A stretch of DNA of 64,000 nucleotides from Pyrinomonadaceae bacterium (GTDB lineage Bacteria; Acidobacteriota; Blastocatellia; Pyrinomonadales; Pyrinomonadaceae): positions 1-64,000 of the forward strand of contig DASUNM010000015.1 of the NCBI GenBank assembly GCA_036277115.1. The letters are read 5' to 3'. Numbering within the stretch: the stretch's first letter is position 1; each line of letters begins with the position of its first letter. Shown here piece by piece: positions 25,135-33,378 of the stretch. Both the position numbers and the translations under genes were made by a program. The notes under the pieces were generated by a model. That model saw nothing but the letters and a program-made list of their open reading frames with translations, searched no databases and was not told the origin of the DNA.

Positions 25135-26097
25135 TCACAAAATAGTCTTGCCCAATGCCGACAGGATCAACTCCACTCCCAATTCGGCCGTGCGGTTGTT
25201 GACGTCGAGCGCCGTGTTGATTTCCACGACCTCGAGCGATCGCATCCCGCCGCTGTCGGCAATTTTCTCCATTGCCAGGTGTGCTTCGCGATAGGTGAAC
25301 CCACCACGCACCAGTGTGCCTGACCCGGGTGCGTCACCGGGGTCAAGCACGTCCACGTCGAACGTCACCGCAAATCCGTCCATGCCCTTCGAGGCAATCG
25401 CGATCGCTTCGTTCATGCAGACACTTATGCCACGCTCATCAATTTCGCGCATGGTGAAACAGCGAAGACCGAGCTGCTTGATCAGTTCGCGCTCTCCCAA
25501 ATCGAGGTCGCGCGCTCCTACGTGCGCACAAGTCTCTATCGTGAACTTCGCGCCGTGCCCGCCGATACCGAGCAACTCAGGCGCACCATGCCCGAGCAGG
25601 ACCGCCAAAGGCATTCCATGAATGTTCCCCGAAGGCGTCGTCTCAGGCGTATTCATGTCGGCGTGCGCGTCGAGATAGATCAGTCCGAGTTTCTGCCCGC
25701 GTTTGCGAAACGCTTTCACAACTCCGGACAAGGAACCGATCGCAATGGAATGGTCGCCGCCAATTGTTATGGGAAGCTCGCCGGCTTCGACAATTTTCTC
25801 AGTTTCAGATGCCAGCGCAGTGCAAGTGGTGAAGACTTCGTTCAGGTACTTTAGCGGCTCACCGTTCCGCGGGTAGGTTCGAGGTCGCTCGACGCGAAGG
25901 TCGCCCCGATCATTAACTTCATAACCGAGTTTGCCGATAGCGGAAGTCAGCCCCGCGACACGTGTAGCCGCCGGGCCCAGTTCAACGCCCAGCATGCTCT
26001 GACCGAAAGCGAGCGGCACGCCGAGAATGCCAACTGTCTTGCCCACGCCAGGCAATGCTTCGTGATTGATACCCGTCTTGATCAAACTATCTGCCAT
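25135..26097 (-). CDS. rocF: Arginase
   Basis: The 320-residue ureohydrolase converts arginine to ornithine and urea and needs two Mn ions. The metal ligands are visible in GGDHSIAIGS, DAHADMNTPETTPSGNIHG and TFDVDVLDPGDAPG, and the residues NTPET after DAHAD are typical of true arginases rather than agmatinases. ATG 26097 gives the normal N-terminus (VGILGVPLAFGQ soon after). A longer frame to 26169 would overlap the upstream gene. It lies between ddl and a zinc-ribbon protein gene on one strand. Confidence 0.94.
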   Translation of the reverse strand: MADSLIKTGINHEALPGVGKTVGILGVPLAFGQSMLGVELGPAATRVAGLTSAIGKLGYEVNDRGDLRVERPRTYPRNGEPLKYLNEVFTTCTALASETEKIVEAGELPITIGGDHSIAIGSLSGVVKAFRKRGQKLGLIYLDAHADMNTPETTPSGNIHGMPLAVLLGHGAPELLGIGGHGAKFTIETCAHVGARDLDLGERELIKQLGLRCFTMREIDERGISVCMNEAIAIASKGMDGFAVTFDVDVLDPGDAPGSGTLVRGGFTYREAHLAMEKIADSGGMRSLEVVEINTALDVNNRTAELGVELILSALGKTIL

Positions 26098-26119
26098 TGG
26101 GTTACTCGTCAGCGGTTGG

Positions 26120-26974
26120 TTAGGGCTCCCATTCGAAAGCGACTTCGGAAAGCGCCGTATCCGGATCACTTCCGTAATGAACGGCGGTGATCACGAATTT
26201 CACCCAGCGCGTGCGGACTGAGCCCACATCCATCTTCTGACCGTCCATCCGGTCAGCGAATTTCAGCTCGCGCCAGGTGCCGTCGGAAAACTCAGCGCTA
26301 ACCGTAGCGAGGCGATTATTCTGATTCCAAATGGCGGGACTCTTGAAATAGCCGGGCTGCCAAAGAATCCGCCGGAGGGTAATCTCACGATCAAAATCGA
26401 AGCGAATCCACTCGCCGATGCCTGGGCCGTCGGCGCCTTCTATCCACGCGGTCGCGCGCTTTCCGTCGATCGCATTCGCAGCGTAATACGTGTTCGCTTG
26501 TACCGCGAGCCTAACGGATGAGGCTGAACTCGTGATTTTCAGTGGCGCACCGGTGGATGGCGACATTAACGTTTCGGCCGAATCGACCACTCCCGGACGC
26601 GTTCCCGCGGTTGGCGACGGGGGCGGTGTGGCGGTGCGCGCAACTTCTGGTTCCTTTTCGCGACTCTGTCGAAAAACAAACACTCCGGCAATCGCTACCA
26701 ACGCGAGGAGCAAACCGACGATCGCAATCACGCCGACAGTCAACACCGGATTCGAACCTCGCGCCTCGCTAATTTCCGGCGAAGGGCGTCTGACGGCTTG
26801 ATATGAAGGGACGGTCGGGCCAGTCGATTTCAATGTCGGTGTGCCACGCGCCGGAAGAATCTCAGTCGCCGGCGCCTCCGAATCGCGCGCATCGAAAAGC
26901 GGACTGCCGTCTTCAAGACAGAAACGCAGCGTATCGTCTTCGTAGGCTCTATGACATTTTGAACAACGCTTCAT
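26120..26974 (-). CDS. Membrane protein with N-terminal zinc ribbon and C-terminal discoidin-like domain
   Basis: The 284-residue product starts with a zinc ribbon (MKRCSKCHRAYEDDTLRFC, then LEDGSPL), a Pro/Ser linker, one membrane helix at about 78-100 (VLTVGVIAIVGLLLALVAI) and a second linker. It ends in a discoidin/F5-8C-like beta domain (ANAIDGKRATAWIEG, WIRFDFDREITLRRILW). The ribbon should be cytoplasmic and the beta domain periplasmic or surface, with sugar binding possible. This ribbon is a recurring N-terminus in Blastocatellia proteins. It is 22 bases upstream of arginase. Confidence 0.8.
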   Translation of the reverse strand: MKRCSKCHRAYEDDTLRFCLEDGSPLFDARDSEAPATEILPARGTPTLKSTGPTVPSYQAVRRPSPEISEARGSNPVLTVGVIAIVGLLLALVAIAGVFVFRQSREKEPEVARTATPPPSPTAGTRPGVVDSAETLMSPSTGAPLKITSSASSVRLAVQANTYYAANAIDGKRATAWIEGADGPGIGEWIRFDFDREITLRRILWQPGYFKSPAIWNQNNRLATVSAEFSDGTWRELKFADRMDGQKMDVGSVRTRWVKFVITAVHYGSDPDTALSEVAFEWEP

Positions 26975-26982
26975 AAGAAGTG

Positions 26983-27074
26983 TCCGCAGATTTCACCGAT
27001 TACGCAGAGCACAATACCAAGTTACTCGAGTCGCTTTCATTCTTAATCTGTGTAATCTGCGTAATCTGTGGATT
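26983..27074. repeat. Paired inverted repeat, ATCTGCGTAATCTGTGG family
   Basis: TCCGCAGATTTCACCGATTA (26983-27002, continuing CGCAGA) is the approximate complement of TCTGTGTAATCTGCGTAATC (from 27047, ending CTGTGGAT). It fills the gap between the LOG-family gene and the zinc-ribbon gene. Confidence 0.7.
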
Positions 27075-27634
27075 CATCCTGTCGCGGCTCCTGCCGCCGC
27101 GGCTTCTCGCTTGATTATCGCCACGGCTTCGTCCGGCCCCAGCGCGAACTTCAAAAGCCTCACATCATCGTCTGTCACTGCGAGATGCTGCTGCCACGCT
27201 TTCACGATCGGCGACCAGCAATCGCCGAGGAGAACTAAAGGCCGCGGCTCGAGTACTCGCGTTTGCATCTTGTTCCAGACTAGCGAGATTTCCGTCACCG
27301 TGCCCATCCCGCCCCGCAAGGCGATGTAGCCGACCGATCGCGTGATCAATCGCTGCAGCCGCTCGTAAAAATGTTCGGACGGAATCTTCTCAGTTAGGTA
27401 ACGGTTCGGCTGCGACTTGAACTGATTCATCGTCACGCCGATGACGCGGCCGCCACGTTCGTGCGCGCCGCGACTGGCAGCCTCCATCACGCCCGCATAG
27501 CCGCCGGTGCAGATGGTGTAGCCCGCTGCGGCAAGCAGTTCGCCGACGCGATGTGCTTCAGCGTATTCCGGAGAACCTTCGCCGCACTTCGAGCCGCCGA
27601 AGATGGTGACGATTCTTTCCGAGCCGGCGTTCAT
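27074..27634 (-). CDS. LOG family protein (TIGR00730-type Rossmann fold)
   Basis: The 186-residue cytoplasmic protein has the LOG pattern: IFGGSKCGEGSPEY, GGYAGVMEAASRGA, then ALRGGMGTVTEISLVW, which corresponds to the PGGxGTxxE nucleotide-binding and catalytic motif with Arg for the first Pro. The family cleaves nucleoside 5'-monophosphates to free base and ribose 5-phosphate, for example cytokinin activation in plants. A bacterial substrate cannot be named. The ATG overlaps the stop of the methyltransferase gene (ATGA), so the two are coupled. Confidence 0.88.
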   Translation of the reverse strand: MNAGSERIVTIFGGSKCGEGSPEYAEAHRVGELLAAAGYTICTGGYAGVMEAASRGAHERGGRVIGVTMNQFKSQPNRYLTEKIPSEHFYERLQRLITRSVGYIALRGGMGTVTEISLVWNKMQTRVLEPRPLVLLGDCWSPIVKAWQQHLAVTDDDVRLLKFALGPDEAVAIIKREAAAAGAATG

Positions 27635-28311
27635 TTCGCGGCCTTCCCGCTGATCATCAGCGACCCTGTGTCTCGATACTTCACGTAATCGTCGCGGCTT
27701 TTGAACGAGCCGCTGGTGTAATCATCCGGCACCGGCCGCGGATCCAGAATGCGTTCGTCACTCACATGCTCGAAGCGCGCGCCCTCGAACAGCGAACGAT
27801 ACTCCTGGATGCTGAGCAGCTGCACCGGAACATTCAACATCTCGACCCATTGATGCGTCGCATCGCTTTCCCAATACATATCAACCACGGCGACGAACAG
27901 ACCGCCGGGTTTGAGCACGCGATGAATTTCTCCTAGGGCTTTCGCGATGTCCGCGTAGTAATACAACGACTCCATTGAGAAAGCGTGCGTGAATTCGTTA
28001 TCAGCGAACGGCAGCTGCTCGGCGCTGGCCGTTTTAAAATCCACATTTGTGTAGGCTTGAGAGGACTCAGCCGCAAGCCGGACCATCTCGTCGGAAATAT
28101 CGATGCCGGTAACGCGGCCCTTGGCGGCGTAATCAGCCAGGAGGCGCGTGGCCCACCCCGAACCGCACCCGACATCCAGCACGCGCGCATCCGTTGGCAC
28201 ATCCATGCGCGCCAGGGCCTGCTCGCCAACCGGCCGATGACCGCGCTCCATACTTTCACCTTTACCGGCGCGCGCCCACTCGTTGAATTCAGTGCGAAGT
28301 TGTTCGTCCAT
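27631..28311 (-). CDS. Class I SAM-dependent methyltransferase
   Basis: The 226 residues include the SAM-binding motif I VLDVGCGSGWATRLLAD, the acidic motif GIDISDEMV, and FADNEFTHAFSMESLYYY, then the VLKPGGLF loop. This is a Methyltransf_11/UbiE-like small-molecule methyltransferase with an unknown substrate. AAAGG lies 5 bases before the ATG. A TTTAGAG-family repeat fills the upstream gap to asnS, so the methyltransferase and LOG genes are probably one short unit. Confidence 0.9.
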   Translation of the reverse strand: MDEQLRTEFNEWARAGKGESMERGHRPVGEQALARMDVPTDARVLDVGCGSGWATRLLADYAAKGRVTGIDISDEMVRLAAESSQAYTNVDFKTASAEQLPFADNEFTHAFSMESLYYYADIAKALGEIHRVLKPGGLFVAVVDMYWESDATHQWVEMLNVPVQLLSIQEYRSLFEGARFEHVSDERILDPRPVPDDYTSGSFKSRDDYVKYRDTGSLMISGKAAK

Positions 28312-28322
28312 GAAACCTTTGG

Positions 28323-28374
28323 TTTAGAGTCGGGCTACTGCCCGAGGGAAGCGGGCGGTCGCCCGCTTCTAAAC
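28323..28374. repeat. Paired inverted repeat, TTTAGAG/CGGGCTACTGCCCG family (copy 2)
   Basis: TTTAGAG and TTCTAAA bound two hairpins, CGGGCTACTGCCCG and GCGGGCGGTCGCCCGC. The order is inverted relative to the copy at 9220-9269, with the same end words. A single hairpin of related sequence acts as the terminator at 38448-38470, and another overlaps a stop codon at 46636-46660. Confidence 0.8.
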
Positions 28375-28383
28375 GATCGGAGC

Positions 28384-29739
28384 TTAAGGTCTTAACCGAT
28401 TGAGCATTCTCGGAAACGGGATCGCTTCGCGAACGTGCTCGTTCCCGCACATCCACGAAGTCACCCGTTCTACCCCCATACCGAATCCGCCGTGCGGGAC
28501 GCTACCGTAACGACGCAGATCGAGGTACCACTCAAAGGCCTCTTTCGGCAGGCCGTGCTCCGCGATTTGCTTCTCGAGAAATTCAATCGAGGTCGAACGT
28601 TCACCGCCACCAATCACTTCGCCGTAGCCTTCAGGGGCCAAAACATCGACGCCGAGGGCATATTCGTCGTGCTCTGGATCGCGCTTCATGTAAAAAGCTT
28701 TCACTGCAGCTGGGTAGTGATGCACCATCACCGGTTTATCGAACTTGCTTGAGATGAAAGTCTCGTCGGGCGCGCCCAAATCGCCACCCCACTCGAACTT
28801 GTTTTCCAGTGCGCCCTGCTCGAACCCCTCATGCAGAATCTTCACCGCATCGTCATAGTGCAGCCGCGGAAACGGCGGCACGATGCCTTCCAGTTTTGAA
28901 GTGTCGCGTTCGAGGGTTTTGAGTTCCTCTTTTCGATCTTCCAGCACGCGCGCGGCGATGTATGACAGGAGCTGCTCAGATAAATCCATCACGTCGTCGA
29001 GGGTGGCGTAAGCCATCTCCGGCTCAAGCATCCAGAATTCAGTCAGGTGGCGGCGCGTCTTCGATTTCTCGGCGCGGAACGTTGGGCCGAAACAGTAAGC
29101 TTTTCCGAAGGCCGCGGCGGTCGCTTCGTTGTAAAGCTGGCCGGACTGCGTCAGGTACGCCTTTTCGTCGCCGAAGTAATCGACTTCAAAAAGCGTGCTG
29201 GTCCCCTCGCAAGCTGCGGGAGTGAAGATGGGGGTGTCGCAACGTGTAAATCCGTGATCGTCAAGGTAATCCTGCACCGCGCGGATGACCGTTGCGCGCA
29301 CCTTCAGAATTGCGTGCTGCTTGCGCGAACGGAGCCAGAGGTGCCGGTGATCCAGCAGAAACTCCGGACCGTGTTCCTTCGGGGTAATCGGAAAATCGTG
29401 GGCCGCGTGCACCACTTCGGCGTTAATGACATCGATCTCAAAACCACCGGGGGCGCGCGCGTCTTCGCGGACGCGACCGTGCACTACCAAAGAGGATTCC
29501 TGTCCCAAAGGCTTTAATGCGTCCCACACTTCGGGCGCGATTGAGTTCTTGACGACCACGCATTGCACGACGCCGGTTCCGTCACGCAGCTGCGGAAACA
29601 TCAACTTGCCGCTCGAACGCATGTTGTAGAGCCAGCCCTTCAGCGTGACTTCCTCGCCGATGTGCTTCGCAAGATCGTTTATGTAGGTCTGCGGCCGGTC
29701 CGTCAGGTTAACAGTTTGAGTTTTGATAGCTTCAGTCAT
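28384..29739 (-). CDS. asnS: Asparagine--tRNA ligase
   Basis: The 451-residue class IIb synthetase has an OB-fold anticodon domain (about 25-115, [18 protein letters not shown]). The catalytic core has motif 2 [20 protein letters not shown] and motif 3 [14 protein letters not shown]. The asparagine-specific features (an AsnRS-type N-terminus; WMLEPEMA rather than the AspRS insertion) support AsnRS over AspRS. The length is normal. It is on the same strand as the kinase gene 41 bases upstream. Confidence 0.96.
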   Translation of the reverse strand: MTEAIKTQTVNLTDRPQTYINDLAKHIGEEVTLKGWLYNMRSSGKLMFPQLRDGTGVVQCVVVKNSIAPEVWDALKPLGQESSLVVHGRVREDARAPGGFEIDVINAEVVHAAHDFPITPKEHGPEFLLDHRHLWLRSRKQHAILKVRATVIRAVQDYLDDHGFTRCDTPIFTPAACEGTSTLFEVDYFGDEKAYLTQSGQLYNEATAAAFGKAYCFGPTFRAEKSKTRRHLTEFWMLEPEMAYATLDDVMDLSEQLLSYIAARVLEDRKEELKTLERDTSKLEGIVPPFPRLHYDDAVKILHEGFEQGALENKFEWGGDLGAPDETFISSKFDKPVMVHHYPAAVKAFYMKRDPEHDEYALGVDVLAPEGYGEVIGGGERSTSIEFLEKQIAEHGLPKEAFEWYLDLRRYGSVPHGGFGMGVERVTSWMCGNEHVREAIPFPRMLNRLRP

Positions 29740-29780
29740 GATTCAATAACGTCAATTTGGGCCCTCCCTTAAGGTAGGGG

Positions 29781-30818
29781 CTACTGCCCGATTCTCTCTC
29801 TAATCATCCGCTGCAATACCGGGAACCGATCCAGCCATTCAGCCGCGTTCAGAGTAATTTCGAGCATCGGATTAATAAATTGCTTGTACGGTTCTACTCG
29901 TCCGCGTACTCCAGTCTGATATGAAAAAGTGCCGCACGCCTTCAGGCATCGCTGCACCGTCATCAATCTGAATTCCATTGAAAAGTCGTCTGGATCGTAC
30001 GCCGCCAGATTTAACCGCTCCCGAGCATTGAGGAGGAACAATCGATGTTCGCGAATTTCGGCCAGCGATGGCGAGCAGGTGACGCGATCGAGCAGCAAGG
30101 AAACGAGGTCGTAGGTTGCGGGACCCATGCGCGCGTCCTGATGATCGATGATACGTAAGCGCCCCCGCGGATCCATCATCAGATTGAATGAGTGAAAGTC
30201 GCGGTGACACATCACGCGCGGGCGCGCTGCCAATTCAGCGGCGATGTCGTTCAGCTCTACTTTGAGCTCAGCCGCCTGGCCGTGCGCAAGGTTCTCTTTG
30301 CGATAACTGCCAAAATAATGTTCGAAAAAAAAGTTTAGTTCCCATTCCAGTTTCGCTTCATCAAAAGCGAGCCGGCTACAGATGGAATCGCGTTCGAAGG
30401 CTTTCGCCGTTGCTGCTTGAATCCGGGCAATAATCTCGATCGCTTGCTCCAATAGAGCTTCCCGCTCGTCTTCAGACGTAGTCTCGAAGACTCTGCACAA
30501 CTGATTGTCGCCCAAATCTTCCTGAATAATGATTCCGGCGCCGCCGTCCACGTCGAGGATTTCCGGCACGGGCAGGTTGCATTCAAGGAACAGTCGCGTT
30601 ACGTCGAGGTACGGCTGGACAGTCTCGTCGAATGCATCAGGGTAAACCGCCGCGACGGCCGTCCCGCGCTTCCACGGAACGCGAAAATATACGCGCGTCG
30701 AAGCGTCCGGCGTGAGAGGCACAACTTCACCCTTCGCCGGCTGTTGCGCCAGATATTTTTCCAGACGCGCTTGCGGCGTGTCAGAGAGAGTTCCGGCCGC
30801 TTTTGTCGCTGAACTCAT
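29781..30818 (-). CDS. Phosphotransferase (APH/choline kinase fold), candidate AmgK-like sugar kinase
   Basis: The 345-residue protein has the kinase-like APH fold. The Brenner motif is CHRDFHSFNLMM with catalytic Asp, and the metal-binding motif is IIDHQDARMGPATYDLVSLL. The N-lobe lacks a classic P-loop, as is usual. This arrangement matches the AmgK family, which phosphorylates N-acetylmuramate and N-acetylglucosamine at the anomeric carbon. A nucleotidyltransferase gene lies directly upstream, as MurU does beside AmgK, and nagZ is next to that. The substrate is inferred from context only; other APH kinases cannot be excluded. Confidence 0.85.
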   Translation of the reverse strand: MSSATKAAGTLSDTPQARLEKYLAQQPAKGEVVPLTPDASTRVYFRVPWKRGTAVAAVYPDAFDETVQPYLDVTRLFLECNLPVPEILDVDGGAGIIIQEDLGDNQLCRVFETTSEDEREALLEQAIEIIARIQAATAKAFERDSICSRLAFDEAKLEWELNFFFEHYFGSYRKENLAHGQAAELKVELNDIAAELAARPRVMCHRDFHSFNLMMDPRGRLRIIDHQDARMGPATYDLVSLLLDRVTCSPSLAEIREHRLFLLNARERLNLAAYDPDDFSMEFRLMTVQRCLKACGTFSYQTGVRGRVEPYKQFINPMLEITLNAAEWLDRFPVLQRMIRERIGQ

Positions 30819-30931
30819 GTAGATGTCAGAATCCCGACGCCTCGGGGACAGCGGGCGGTTAGTTGGTGACGGAAGGTCATCCCAGGCTCACACGCTATGT
30901 CGCAGGCGGTTCTTAGCTTAACGAAATCTTA

Positions 30932-31912
30932 TCACTGCGATAAAGGCACTACAAACTTGTCGTCCTGAAAGCTGCCTTTCAAAGCTTTCGGCGGCGCCAT
31001 CGTGTCGTGGACGAGTTCGGCCCGGACGACGATTGAATCTTCGAAGGCCTCGTGAGCGCGCACGCTAACGCCATCTCCGATCACCGATCGTGTGACGCTG
31101 GCGCCGTTTTCGACCTCGACGTCGTTCCAAAGAATAGCGTCACGGATTTTCGCCTTCGGAGCGACCTGAGTCCTGTCTCCGGAAAAAGCGTTTCGGTCCT
31201 GCGCCGCGAGTAAATCCAAACTAATGCCGAGATAACGCTGCAAAGTTGAGAGCTCGTGCCACTTTCCTTCGCCGACATACGCTGCGATTCTCTCGCCTTT
31301 GGCCATTGCCTGCGGGTACACGTGAACGACTGAGTCCGAAAAAACGTCGCGCGGAATGTAATCGAAGATGCGCGGCTCGAGAATGTGAATGCCGGTGAAC
31401 ATCAGCGGCGCCTCAGCGTCGTCTTCTGCAGCCGGCTGCGGCATTCCAGCAAACCGCGTCACCAACCCGTCGGCGGCCTCTACCATGCTGAACCGCTCGC
31501 GACGCTTATTTCGTTTCAGCACTAACGTCGCCAATGCCTTCTGCTTTCGATGGGTTTCGATTGCCGCATGCAAATCGATGTCAGTAATGATTTTTCCGTT
31601 GACGCAGATGAACGTGCCGTCTTGAAAGAACTCGCGCGCGTTATCCAGTCCCCCACTCGTTCCGAGGATCACCGGCTCGTACACATACTCAAGGTGCAAT
31701 CCAAACTTGCTACCGTCGCCCAGCGACGCGCGCACCGTTTCAGGCCGATGATGCAGGTTAACAACGCTCTCGGTGACGCCGTTCTGGGCCAGGTATTCAG
31801 CGACATAGCCGACCAGTGGCTTGCCTAAGACGGGCAGCGCCGGCTTGCCGCGATCTGCGGTCAAAGGCCAGAGCCGTTCGCCGTAACCGGCGGCGAGGAT
31901 CATCGATTTCAT
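30932..31912 (-). CDS. Sugar nucleotidyltransferase with C-terminal left-handed beta-helix, candidate MurU-like
   Basis: The 326-residue protein starts MILAAGYGERLWPLT with RGKPALPVLGKPL, the nucleotide-sugar pyrophosphorylase signature. It has GTSGGLDNA, and its metal site is in FICVNGKIITDID. The last 80 residues hold hexapeptide-like repeats (AKIRDAILWNDVEVENGASV) of a left-handed helix. MurU itself lacks this C-terminal part, so mannose-1-phosphate or glucose-1-phosphate transferases are alternatives. It is 113 bases upstream of the kinase gene on the same strand and divergent from nagZ. Confidence 0.85.
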   Translation of the reverse strand: MKSMILAAGYGERLWPLTADRGKPALPVLGKPLVGYVAEYLAQNGVTESVVNLHHRPETVRASLGDGSKFGLHLEYVYEPVILGTSGGLDNAREFFQDGTFICVNGKIITDIDLHAAIETHRKQKALATLVLKRNKRRERFSMVEAADGLVTRFAGMPQPAAEDDAEAPLMFTGIHILEPRIFDYIPRDVFSDSVVHVYPQAMAKGERIAAYVGEGKWHELSTLQRYLGISLDLLAAQDRNAFSGDRTQVAPKAKIRDAILWNDVEVENGASVTRSVIGDGVSVRAHEAFEDSIVVRAELVHDTMAPPKALKGSFQDDKFVVPLSQ

Positions 31913-31966
31913 GCGTGCAGCATTCTAACACTTTGGCGTGCGCGGTTGACGGGACTTCTAGAACTT

Positions 31967-32088
31967 CCCTCTCCCTTTGGGAGAGGGTAGGCGTGAGGGC
32001 CTGACGAAGGGAGTAGAAGGAAAAATTTATTCTGTTCGTCGCTATAGCTTCGCTCCCTCACCCAGCCATCTCCCAAAGGGAGAGGGAG
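31967..32088. repeat. TIR element, CCCTCTCCC...GTGAGGG family (copy 1)
   Basis: The left end CCCTCTCCCTTTGGGAGAGG... (from 31967) runs into a GTGAGGG word. The right end, a complement of about 32 bases, runs CCCTCACCC to GGGAGAGGG (32055-32086). Each end is also a hairpin. The core of about 55 bases has no ORF. Elements with the same plan are at 40221-40313 and 49725-49894. Confidence 0.85.
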
Positions 32089-32144
32089 CCGCACTCTAAA
32101 TCTGGTTGAATCATTCTGTTCCGTATCGTAAAGTACGCGGGCGT

Positions 32145-32200
32145 GCGGTACGCACGCGTCTCGCGTGCTAACGATAAGCCGCCAGAGGCGTGCGTACCGC
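32145..32200. repeat. Inverted repeat GCGGTACGCACGC, upstream of nagZ
   Basis: GCGGTACGCACGC (32145-32157) and its exact complement GCGTGCGTACCGC (32188-32200) flank 30 bases. The second arm ends 26 bases before the nagZ start, so it could affect nagZ transcription. Confidence 0.8.
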
Positions 32201-32226
32201 TAGAAACTTTTTAGCCGCTTTCATCC

Positions 32227-33378
32227 ATGCCGAACAACCATCTCGCGTCGCTTCCGTTTGAACAACAAATTGGCCAGTTCTTCTTCATCGGCTTGCCGGG
32301 GACCGAAATCGATGAAGAGACTCGCAAACTGATCGAAGAGATTAAGCCGGGTGGCCTCATCATCTTCGGCCGCAACGTCGAGTCACCTGAGCAATTACGC
32401 AAGCTGCTCGATGACGGCCGAAGACTGGTGCCGACAGAACCGTTGTGCGCCATCGATCAGGAAGGCGGCCTGGTCGATCGTCTGCGTGAGATTTTCCCGC
32501 CGATGCCTTCGGCCCGCGCGATTCGCCAACACGGCGATCTGGCCGGCGCGCGTAAACTCGGCCGCGTGACCGGCGAGTTGCTGCGCATGCTCGGCTTCCA
32601 TCTTAACTTCGCGCCGGTCATGTCGATCATCACTGAAGCGCGCAGCAAGCTGACGAACGGTCTCTACTCGCGTTCATTCGGCCGGTCACCCGGAGAAGTA
32701 CTCGGCTACACAACTGTCTATATGCGCGGGTTGCAGGGCTCGGGCTTACTCGGTTGTTTGAAGCACTTCCCCGGGATTGGCGCCGGCGAAGTCGATTCCC
32801 ACATCGAGATGCCGCTCGTGCCGCTTACCCGAGACGATTTGATGTCCCAGGATCTCGCGCCTTACATCGAACTCTTCCAGCGTGCCGACGATCGTGTGCG
32901 CGTCGTGATGGTTAGCCACGGGGGCTTTCCGAACATCGACATCAAGAAAGGCACGACGCACGGCCTCGTGGCTCCCGCTTCGATTAATTCCAACATTGTG
33001 ACGCAGTTGCTGCGTCAGGAACTCGGTTACAGACACCTGGTGGTCACTGATGACCTGGAAATGGGTGCGATTGCGAAGCAGTATGAAATTGAGGATGCCT
33101 CAGTTAAGGCATTTACCGCGGGCGAGGATATGTTGTTGATTTGCGCTACGCCCGAAACAATTCGACGTGGCTATCAGGGACTACTCAAAGCCGCCCGAGA
33201 CGGCAAGATCAGCGAAAAGCGCATTCAGGCATCCTTGAAACGTATTTCGGCGACCAAGACACTGGCGCAGCCACCCCTCCCCCTCGATATGGACAAGTAC
33301 AATCGTCTGTCAGACGAAATCCGGGAACTCAATGTGACGCTGGAATATCGCTATCCGGGAGAATCAAATGTCACGTAG
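32227..33378 (+). CDS. nagZ: Beta-N-acetylhexosaminidase (NagZ-type, GH3)
   Basis: The 383-residue cytoplasmic GH3 enzyme removes N-acetylglucosamine from muropeptides. It has GLIIFGRNVESPEQL, AIDQEGGLVDRLRE, the KHFPGIGAGEVDSHIEMP loop whose DSH supplies the acid/base His, and VTDDLEMGAI with the nucleophile Asp. No signal peptide is present, which fits the recycling NagZ rather than secreted relatives. No ribosome site is visible before ATG 32227. Its last 11 bases overlap the next gene, so the two are coupled. Confidence 0.94.
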   Translation: MPNNHLASLPFEQQIGQFFFIGLPGTEIDEETRKLIEEIKPGGLIIFGRNVESPEQLRKLLDDGRRLVPTEPLCAIDQEGGLVDRLREIFPPMPSARAIRQHGDLAGARKLGRVTGELLRMLGFHLNFAPVMSIITEARSKLTNGLYSRSFGRSPGEVLGYTTVYMRGLQGSGLLGCLKHFPGIGAGEVDSHIEMPLVPLTRDDLMSQDLAPYIELFQRADDRVRVVMVSHGGFPNIDIKKGTTHGLVAPASINSNIVTQLLRQELGYRHLVVTDDLEMGAIAKQYEIEDASVKAFTAGEDMLLICATPETIRRGYQGLLKAARDGKISEKRIQASLKRISATKTLAQPPLPLDMDKYNRLSDEIRELNVTLEYRYPGESNVT

